Below, one piece after another: positions 8,082 through 13,006 of a stretch of 13,984 nucleotides of DNA. Under the pieces are notes generated by a model. The model was not told the origin of the DNA. It worked only from the letters and a program-made list of their open reading frames with translations, and ran no database searches. Numbering within the stretch: the first letter of the stretch is position 1; each line of letters starts with the position of its first letter. The DNA is taken from NCBI GenBank assembly GCA_036381215.1, contig DASVDF010000055.1, forward strand, positions 1-13,984, given 5' to 3'. The position numbers were made by a program, and so were the translations under genes. Source of the DNA: IDS-8 sp036381215 (lineage in GTDB: Bacteria > Pseudomonadota > Gammaproteobacteria > Steroidobacterales > Woeseiaceae).

Positions 8082-9038
8082 ATGGATGAGTTCGAGCTGA
8101 TCCGGAGATTCTTCGTGCGCCCGCCCGGCGACGGAGTGCTGATCGGCATCGGCGACGACGGCGCCGTGCTGTCACCCTCTCCGGGGCGCGTGCTCGTGAG
8201 CGTCGTGGACACGATGGTCGAAGGCGTGCACTGGCCGGCTTCGCTCCCGCCCGCCGACGTGGGCTGGCGCGCCGTCGCCGTGAACGTCTCGGACGTGGCC
8301 GCCATGGGGGGCCGGCCGCGCTGGATGACGCTTGCGCTGACGCTCGCGACCGCGGACGAGGCATGGCTCGATGCGTTCGCACGCGGCCTGTTCGAGGCGG
8401 CCGACCGCTACGCGACGGCGCTGGTCGGCGGTGACGTGACCCGCGGCCGGGAGATCGTGGCGAGTGTGCAGGTGACGGGTGAGGTCGAGCCGGATCGCAT
8501 ACTGCGGCGCTCCGGCGCGGCAGCCGGGCAGGGCATCTACGTCACGGGAGCGCCGGGCGAGGCGGCCGGTGGCCTCGAGCTGCTCCGCGATGCGACCCTC
8601 GGCGCGGGGGATGCGGAACGCGCGCGGCTGGTCGCGCGTTTCGCGCGACCGGACGTGCGCGCGGAGCTCGCGCTCGCCATCGCGCCGCTGGCGGCCGCCG
8701 CGATCGACGTCTCCGACGGGCTGTTTGCCGACGCGGGCAAGCTGCTGGCAGCGAGCGGCTGCGGGGGACGTATCGAGGTCACGGCACTGCCGCGCTCGCC
8801 GGCTCTCGAGCGCGTGTTCGGCACGGAGGCCGCCGCGCGCCTCACACTCGCCGGCGGCGACGACTACGAGCTGTGCTTCACGGCCGACCGCGATCGCGAA
8901 ACTGCGATCCGCGACGTCGCCGCGCGGCACGGCGTCGCGATGACGCGGATCGGCGAAGTCACCGGCGGCGATCGCCTCGTGCTCACGCGCGAGGGCTCGG
9001 AAATCGCGTTCCAGGACCCGGGATACAGGCACTTCTGA
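8082..9038 (+). CDS. thiL: Thiamine-monophosphate kinase
   Basis: Phosphorylates thiamine monophosphate to the active cofactor thiamine diphosphate. The 318-residue protein is of the PurM-like ATP-grasp-independent kinase fold. Recognisable motifs are GIGDDGAVL (22-30, Mg-ATP), VDTMVEGVHW (42-51), VAVNVSDVAAMGGRPRW (65-81), LVGGDVTRG near residue 115, IDVSDGLFADAGKL around 208-221, and GGDDYELCFTA near 260. The length is near the E. coli enzyme (325 aa). It starts 9 bases after nusB and its stop TGA shares its last base with the pgpA ATG (TGATG), so the three genes are almost certainly co-translated. Confidence 0.97.
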   Translation: MDEFELIRRFFVRPPGDGVLIGIGDDGAVLSPSPGRVLVSVVDTMVEGVHWPASLPPADVGWRAVAVNVSDVAAMGGRPRWMTLALTLATADEAWLDAFARGLFEAADRYATALVGGDVTRGREIVASVQVTGEVEPDRILRRSGAAAGQGIYVTGAPGEAAGGLELLRDATLGAGDAERARLVARFARPDVRAELALAIAPLAAAAIDVSDGLFADAGKLLAASGCGGRIEVTALPRSPALERVFGTEAAARLTLAGGDDYELCFTADRDRETAIRDVAARHGVAMTRIGEVTGGDRLVLTREGSEIAFQDPGYRHF

Positions 9039-9541
9039 TGCAGGATGCGGGCGGCGGGGCGAAGCGCGGCCGCCTCGAGCGCAGGCTCCTGCGCGATCCT
9101 GTCGTGCTGCTCGCGTGCGGCGGCGGGATCGGGCTCGTGCGCACCGCGCCCGGCACGTTCGGCTCTGCGTTGGCCGTGCTCGTCGCTTTCGTCAGTCTCC
9201 CCGCGCCGCTGGCGGTCCGCATCGCGATCGGCATCGCGCTGCTCGTGCTCGGCTTTTGCGCGAGCGGACCGGCCGCGCGCCGCATCGGCGTCAAGGATCA
9301 CTCCGGCATCGTCATCGACGAGATCGCGGCGATGTATCTCGTGCTGCTCGTCGTGCCGCCTTCGATTGCGGCATGGACACTCGCGTTCTGCGCGTTCCGG
9401 CTGTTCGACATCTGGAAACCCTGGCCGATTCGGGACCTGGATCACAGACTCTCCGGAAGCGCGGGAATTATGCTCGATGACCTCGCAGCCGCGCTGTATG
9501 CCGCCGTCGTTTCAGCTTTGGGCGGGTGGCTAATGTACTGA
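9038..9541 (+). CDS. pgpA: Phosphatidylglycerophosphatase A
   Basis: Membrane phosphatase that dephosphorylates phosphatidylglycerophosphate to phosphatidylglycerol. The 167-residue protein has the family motifs APGTFGS (37-43), the acidic HSGIVIDE (88-95), FRLFDIWKPWPIRDLD (120-135) and GIMLDDLAA (143-151), together with hydrophobic segments at about 44-75, 98-120 and 148-163. The start ATG overlaps the thiL stop in TGATG. An open frame begins 165 bases further upstream, but that part runs through thiL and is not part of the protein. The kinase gene begins 15 bases downstream, so it may be transcribed with this operon. Confidence 0.96.
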   Translation: MQDAGGGAKRGRLERRLLRDPVVLLACGGGIGLVRTAPGTFGSALAVLVAFVSLPAPLAVRIAIGIALLVLGFCASGPAARRIGVKDHSGIVIDEIAAMYLVLLVVPPSIAAWTLAFCAFRLFDIWKPWPIRDLDHRLSGSAGIMLDDLAAALYAAVVSALGGWLMY

Positions 9542-9556
9542 CCGTACGGGAAAATC

Positions 9557-10870
9557 ATGTCCGGTAGCGTGACCGAGCTGAAGCGCTCGCAAGACGTGCC
9601 GCAGAAGATCGGCAAGTACGTCATCATCAACAAGGTGGGCAAGGGCAGCACGGGTACGGTCTACCTGTCGCACGATCCTTACTACCGCCGCGACGTTGCC
9701 ATCAAGGTCTACAACATCGAGGAAGACGCCGACCCCGACCGCGCGCGCGTCTCGCGCAAAATGTTCTTCAATGAAGCGCACATGGTCGGCATGCTGCAGC
9801 ATCCGAACATCCTGCCGATCTACGACGCGGGCGAGGAAGCCGGCAAGTACTACGTCGTCACCGAGCACATCCAGGGTGCGCGCACGCTCGCGGCGTATTG
9901 CCGCCCGGACAACCTGCTGCGCATCGACGACGTCGTCGAGATCATCTACAAGTGCGCCAAGGCGCTGCACTACGCGCACGGCCGCGGCGTGATCCATCGC
10001 GACATCAAACCGAGCAACGTCATGCTGACCACGGACAACGACGTCCGCATCATCGACTTCGGCATCGCGATCGTGAATGGCTCGGAGATCTCGCGCATCG
10101 AGGGCATCGCCGGCTCGCCGAGCTACATGTCGCCCGAGCAGGTCCAGTCCGAGGAGCTGACGCCGCGCTCCGACATCTATTCGCTCGGCGCCGTCCTCTA
10201 CGAGCTGCTCACCGGTTTCCGCCCGTTCCGCGCGGACAACCTTTCGAAGCTGCTGCACCAGATCGTCTACGCCACCCCGCCGCCGATCCACACCTACCGC
10301 GACGACATCCCGGAGGAGCTGGAGAACGTCGTCGCCATGTGCCTGCAGAAGGATGCAGGCAAGCGCTGCCCGAGCGGCAACGCCATGGCGGCCGACCTCA
10401 CGCGTGTCCACAAGGACCTGCGCACGAAGTACGACAGCCTCGACAACCAGGAGCACTTCGATCTCCTGCGCTCGCTCACGTTTTTCCACGAGTTTTCGCA
10501 CGCGGAGATCTGGGAGGTGCTGCGCGCCAGCGACTGGCACGAGTACAAGGACGGCGAGGAGATCGTGCGCGAGGGCGAGATGGACGACCGCTTCTACATC
10601 ATCGTCTCGGGCAATGCCGAGGTGGAAGCGCACGGCAAGCGCCTCGGCATGCTGTCGAACGGCGATTGCTTCGGCGAGACGAGCTACGTGCGCGGCGCCA
10701 AGCGCACGGCCTCGATCCGCGCGGCCGGCAACGTGACCATCCTGCGCGTCAGCTCGACCCTGATGGAGCAGGTGTCCTCCTCCTGCCAGCTCCGCTTCAA
10801 CAAGGTCTTCCTGCGCACCCTCATCACCCGCCTGCAGGGCGACAGCACCCGCCAGCAACCCCAAACCTGA
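9557..10870 (+). CDS. Soluble Ser/Thr protein kinase with C-terminal cyclic-nucleotide-binding domain
   Basis: A 437-residue fusion. The N-terminal Hanks-type kinase domain (about 20-290) has the G-loop VGKGSTGTVY (27-36), the VAIKVY lysine K50, helix-C E73, catalytic loop HRDIKPSN (147-154, D149), D167-F-G, the activation segment ending SPSYMSPEQV (187-196) and SDIYSLG (205-211), so it should be catalytically competent. The C-terminal domain (about 307-425) is a CRP-type cNMP-binding fold. Its phosphate-binding cassette FGETSYVRGAKRTAS (372-386) keeps the conserved Glu374 and Arg383, so a nucleotide could really bind. There is no transmembrane segment or PASTA repeat, so the protein is predicted to be cytosolic. 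By analogy with PKG-like architecture I infer ligand-gated phosphorylation. Targets are unknown. It lies 15 bp after pgpA and 272 bp before the PEP-CTERM gene. Confidence 0.93.
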   Translation: MSGSVTELKRSQDVPQKIGKYVIINKVGKGSTGTVYLSHDPYYRRDVAIKVYNIEEDADPDRARVSRKMFFNEAHMVGMLQHPNILPIYDAGEEAGKYYVVTEHIQGARTLAAYCRPDNLLRIDDVVEIIYKCAKALHYAHGRGVIHRDIKPSNVMLTTDNDVRIIDFGIAIVNGSEISRIEGIAGSPSYMSPEQVQSEELTPRSDIYSLGAVLYELLTGFRPFRADNLSKLLHQIVYATPPPIHTYRDDIPEELENVVAMCLQKDAGKRCPSGNAMAADLTRVHKDLRTKYDSLDNQEHFDLLRSLTFFHEFSHAEIWEVLRASDWHEYKDGEEIVREGEMDDRFYIIVSGNAEVEAHGKRLGMLSNGDCFGETSYVRGAKRTASIRAAGNVTILRVSSTLMEQVSSSCQLRFNKVFLRTLITRLQGDSTRQQPQT

Positions 10871-10900
10871 CCCGCGACACGGCCGCGATCGACTGCTGCT

Positions 10901-10930
10901 CCCGCAGGAGCGCGCACGGCGCGCAACCGG
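10901..10930 (+). repeat. Single REP unit downstream of the kinase gene
   Basis: A GCAGGAG head followed by CGCGCACGGCGCGC, an imperfect palindrome, then AACCGG. It matches the other REP units in this window in head, spacing and core. It lies 30 bases after the kinase stop, in plus orientation. No T-run follows, but the stem-loop could stabilise the 3' end or aid termination. Confidence 0.75.
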
Positions 10931-11083
10931 TGGTTCGCTGAAGCCCGCCGGGTTGGTACTGACTCCCGGCCCGCCGGCGCGACACGCTGACGGGCCCTTT
11001 CGACCGTCGGGTCCCTTTACAGGTTCTGGACGGTGGCGGGTGGCGCGCGCCCTAAGTCGCTGTCTGCAAAGGTGTCTCGTGGA

Positions 11084-11099
11084 TGGCATCAAAATTGCT
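11084..11099 (+). promoter_or_regulatory. Sigma-54 (RpoN) promoter of the PEP-CTERM gene
   Basis: TGGCATCAAAATTGCT matches the -24/-12 consensus TGGCAC-N5-TTGCW with one mismatch. The invariant GG (11085-11086) and GC (11097-11098) have exactly ten bases between them. Transcription would begin near 11110, giving a leader of about 33 nt that contains the AGGGGA ribosome-binding site (11129-11134). Local composition is AT-richer than the surroundings. PEP-CTERM genes are known in other species to be under RpoN and the PrsK/PrsR two-component system, which fits. Upstream, near-repeats CGGGcCCTTT (10991-11000) and CGGGTCCCTTT (11008-11018) could be activator sites; that is only a guess. Confidence 0.75.
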
Positions 11100-11142
11100 T
11101 CAGATTCCCCCTATGTGCGCTGGCCAGCAGGGGAACGACAGG

Positions 11143-11880
11143 ATGCCTGGTGTCGAGTTACGGAGAGTGGCAGTTGCGCTCGTTTTGCTGGCCTGGGTCG
11201 GCGTTGCACGCGCGGATCTGATCATCCAAAACCAGTCGTTCGTATTGAGCGGGGGCGGCATCGCGTCCGACCTGATCGCGTTCGACGCCTTCGATGACAG
11301 CCTCGGTGAACTGAACGAAGCCATCTTCAGGATCAACATGAATCTCATGTATACGATCCTGACCACTCCGGTCGTCGACGAATATGGTTTTCCGGTCGTC
11401 ACACACACGTTCGGCACTGCTGAGCCGGTGCTGGACGGCCTCATGTGGCCCTTTGATTTTTCGGCGCAATGCTTGAGGCCCGACACGCTCGTCAGCGGTC
11501 AAAGCATGCAGTATCCCATGCTCATCGACCTGACCTGGAGCTCGGGCGCCATGTCGGATTTGGCCGGGTTGACCATCGCGAGCGGTTCCGCCGGGAATTG
11601 TCTACCCGACCTCGTGAATCCGGTGCAACGGAGCGATTACATCGCAACGCCGATTACCGCCGCGACGGGCCTCATGCTGAGCATCCAGTCACTATGGAGC
11701 GTCAGCAGCGATCTCGCTCCCGCCGTTGCAACCCAGGCGGGCGGCGGGTTTGCGATGCTCATATACGATTACACGCCAGATGAGGACGACAGCGTGGCGG
11801 TGCCGGAGCCCGGGACCGGGCTGCTGCTCGGGATCGGCATGCTCGCTGTGGGCCTCGCTCGGCGGCGGCGGATCGCTTGA
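11143..11880 (+). CDS. Secreted PEP-CTERM sorting domain protein
   Basis: A 245-residue exported protein. The start at ATG 11143 is chosen for the AGGGGA Shine-Dalgarno 8 bases upstream and because it leaves a clean signal peptide: MPGVELRR, a hydrophobic core (9-21), and probable cleavage after ARA24. An ATG at 11083 in the same frame lies on the sigma-54 promoter and is rejected. The C-terminus is a textbook exosortase signal: VPEPGTG (220-226, PEP at 221-223), a hydrophobic helix (227-239) and RRRR (240-243). Exosortase would cleave it and release or attach the protein at the cell surface or extracellular matrix. The mature domain (25-215) is acidic, with two cysteines (C110, C153) that may form a disulfide. 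Its FDDSLGELNEAIF stretch (50-62) resembles choice-of-anchor E-type repeats, but this is tentative. GC content is visibly lower than the neighbours, suggesting transfer or relaxed codon selection. No exosortase gene is in the window. Confidence 0.9.
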   Translation: MPGVELRRVAVALVLLAWVGVARADLIIQNQSFVLSGGGIASDLIAFDAFDDSLGELNEAIFRINMNLMYTILTTPVVDEYGFPVVTHTFGTAEPVLDGLMWPFDFSAQCLRPDTLVSGQSMQYPMLIDLTWSSGAMSDLAGLTIASGSAGNCLPDLVNPVQRSDYIATPITAATGLMLSIQSLWSVSSDLAPAVATQAGGGFAMLIYDYTPDEDDSVAVPEPGTGLLLGIGMLAVGLARRRRIA

Positions 11881-11960
11881 CCGTCACCTGACTCGCGGCA
11901 CGACCGCACCTGCATAAGCCAAGCCACGTCAGCCTCAGCGTCGTTCACGAAGATGGCGCG

Positions 11961-12003
11961 CCGCGATTCTCATCGCGGTCGCGCGCAATGCGCGCTCCTA
12001 CCG
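11961..12003 (-). repeat. REP unit overlapping the xseB stop codon, with adjacent small hairpin
   Basis: The REP unit (11976-12003, minus orientation) reads CGGTAGGAGCGCGCATTG followed by the CGCGCGACCG half. The xseB stop TAG is the TAG of its GTAGGAG head. Just beyond it, CCGCGAT-TCTC-ATCGCGG (11961-11978) forms a perfect 7-bp hairpin. Together they sit in the convergent PEP-CTERM/xseB intergenic region and are the only candidates for a transcription end there. No T-run was seen. Confidence 0.8.
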
Positions 12004-12243
12004 TGAGCGGTCGTCGACTTCGAATTCCTGCAGGGCTTCTTCGCCGCCGGCGCTCTTCAGGAGGATTTCGACGCGCTGCTCGGCGTCCTTGAGCGCCGCC
12101 TGGCAGTCGCGGGTGAGGCGGACGCCCTGCTCGAATTTCTGCATGGCCTGCTCGAGCGGCAGGTCGCCGCGCTCGAGCTCCTCGATGAGGGCTTCGAGGG
12201 TCTTCAGCGACTGCTCGAGATCGAAAGGTTTGTCGTCCGCCAT
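11998..12243 (-). CDS. xseB: Exodeoxyribonuclease VII small subunit
   Basis: Small helical subunit of ExoVII, which with XseA degrades single-stranded DNA. The 81 residues MADDKPFDLEQSLKTLEALI... contain the family core: LEALIEELERGDLPLEQAMQKFEQGVRL and an acidic C-terminal tail. The ATG (12241-12243) has GAGG about 6 bases upstream. The open frame extends 22 codons further upstream, but that part has no RBS and lies in the promoter region. The final codons CGC TCA CGG TAG run into a REP element. Unusually, neither ispA nor dxs, its common operon partners, is adjacent: it is flanked by a convergent PEP-CTERM gene and a divergent rubrerythrin gene. Confidence 0.94.
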   Translation of the reverse strand: MADDKPFDLEQSLKTLEALIEELERGDLPLEQAMQKFEQGVRLTRDCQAALKDAEQRVEILLKSAGGEEALQEFEVDDRSR

Positions 12244-12280
12244 GCGCGGGCCTCGTGCCGGCTCCCGTGGAAGGCGCGCT

Positions 12281-12309
12281 ACGCTAACCTGCCGGCAGGG
12301 CAGGGTCAA
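12281..12309 (-). promoter_or_regulatory. Putative sigma-70 promoter of xseB
   Basis: On the minus strand TTGACC (12304-12309) and TAGCGT (12281-12286) are separated by 17 bases, predicting a start near 12274 and a leader of about 31 nt. The -35 is good (5/6) and the -10 weak (3/6). The spacer holds a perfect 12-nt palindrome CCTGCCGGCAGG (12288-12299) that could be an operator or just GC-rich chance. Confidence 0.35.
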
Positions 12310-12351
12310 ATGGGGGCCGGGAATCCGCTCGCGTTAACCTTGCGCGACGTT

Positions 12352-12379
12352 CGGTCGCGCGCGATGCGCGCTCCTGCGG
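12352..12379 (-). repeat. Single REP unit between xseB and rubrerythrin
   Basis: In minus orientation it has a CCGCAGGAG head and a CGCGCATCGCGCG core ending CGACCG, almost identical to the right unit of the ribH-nusB doublet. It lies about 50 bases upstream of the rubrerythrin -35. It has the same orientation as the unit at the xseB stop, so xseB is bracketed by direct REP copies. Confidence 0.8.
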
Positions 12380-12427
12380 CGCGCTGGTGCAATGCGCCTG
12401 GCTGGCGGGGCGGCCGTCGGGGGCGCG

Positions 12428-12456
12428 TTGACATCGGCGCTGGCGCGGCTTAGAGT
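12428..12456 (+). promoter_or_regulatory. Sigma-70 promoter of the rubrerythrin gene
   Basis: A consensus -35 TTGACA (12428-12433), a 17-base spacer, and -10 TAGAGT (12451-12456, 4/6). Predicted start near 12463, giving a leader of about 50 nt. This is the best vegetative promoter in the window, and its predicted start lies immediately before the palindromic operator. Confidence 0.7.
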
Positions 12457-12466
12457 GATCAGTCAG

Positions 12467-12481
12467 TTAGACTTAGTCTAA
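12467..12481. promoter_or_regulatory. Perfect 7-1-7 palindromic operator before rubrerythrin
   Basis: TTAGACT-T-AGTCTAA is a perfect inverted repeat with a one-base centre. It lies about 4-19 bases past the predicted transcription start, where a bound protein would block promoter escape. The 15-bp 7-1-7 layout with TTA...TAA ends resembles Fur-superfamily boxes (PerR, Irr), but the inner bases differ from every consensus I know. An Rrf2-type regulator is an alternative. The region is markedly AT-rich for this genome. Confidence 0.6.
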
Positions 12482-12513
12482 ATCATGGCACAGATGGCTG
12501 AAGAGGTAAGACC

Positions 12514-12933
12514 ATGGCACTGAAGGGCACCAAGACCGAGACCAATCTCAAGGAGGCGTTTGCAGGCGAGTCCCAGGCGAACCGCCGGTACCTGTATTTC
12601 GCGGCGAAAGCCGACGTCGAGGGCTACAACGACGTCGCCGCCGTGTTCCGCTCGACGGCGGAAGGCGAGACCGGCCATGCCCACGGGCATCTCGAGTACC
12701 TGGAGGAGGTCGGGGACCCTGCGACCGGGCTGCCGATCGGCGGCACGGCGCTGAACCTGAAATCCGCGATCGCCGGCGAGACCTACGAGTACACCGACAT
12801 GTACCCGGGTATGGCGAAGACCGCGCGCGACGAGGATTTCGACGAGATCGCCGACTGGTTCGAGACGCTCGCGAAGGCCGAGCGCTCGCACGCCAACCGC
12901 TTCCAGAAGGCGCTCGACGCGCTGGACCAGTAA
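12514..12933 (+). CDS. Rubrerythrin, short form lacking the rubredoxin domain
   Basis: A 139-residue ferritin-like diiron protein. Rubrerythrins reduce hydrogen peroxide using electrons from rubredoxin or a flavoprotein. The four-helix bundle and ligands are present: E19 in AFAGESQANRRYLYF, E52 and H55 in AEGETGHAHGHLEYL, E89/E92 in AGETYEYTDMYPGMAKTA, and E123 with H126 in KAERSHANRF. The C-terminal rubredoxin domain with its CxxC pairs, present in classical rubrerythrins, is absent: the protein ends right after the last helix and contains no cysteine. It therefore needs an external electron donor. AAGAGGT upstream of the ATG is the ribosome-binding site. The Fe-S protein encoded 73 bases downstream is the obvious candidate partner, a gene pairing seen in other Proteobacteria. 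Confidence 0.95.
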   Translation: MALKGTKTETNLKEAFAGESQANRRYLYFAAKADVEGYNDVAAVFRSTAEGETGHAHGHLEYLEEVGDPATGLPIGGTALNLKSAIAGETYEYTDMYPGMAKTARDEDFDEIADWFETLAKAERSHANRFQKALDALDQ

Positions 12934-12978
12934 TCCCCCGCCAGTCGCCGCGGGCTTTGCGCGGCCGCCCTCGCGGCT

Positions 12979-13004
12979 GCCGCGCAGGTTCGCGGCGCTT
13001 TTTT
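12979..13004 (+). terminator. Intrinsic terminator-like hairpin between rubrerythrin and the Fe-S gene
   Basis: GCCGCG (12979-12984), loop CAGGTT, CGCGGC (12991-12996), then GC and six T (12999-13004). The T-run ends two bases before the next ATG. The upstream arm can instead be taken by GCGCGGC at 12959-12965 pairing with GCCGCGC (12979-12985), a mutually exclusive fold. Partial termination or attenuation of the downstream gene is possible. Confidence 0.55.
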
Positions 13005-13006
13005 CC

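Noticed and set aside
9530..11092. 520-codon minus-strand open frame opposite the kinase gene
   Set aside because: Antisense shadow of the kinase, with no recognisable motifs and no RBS.
12485..12523. Twelve-codon open frame between the operator and rubrerythrin
   Set aside because: It could be a leader peptide, but it lacks an RBS and overlaps the real start out of frame; chance is likely.
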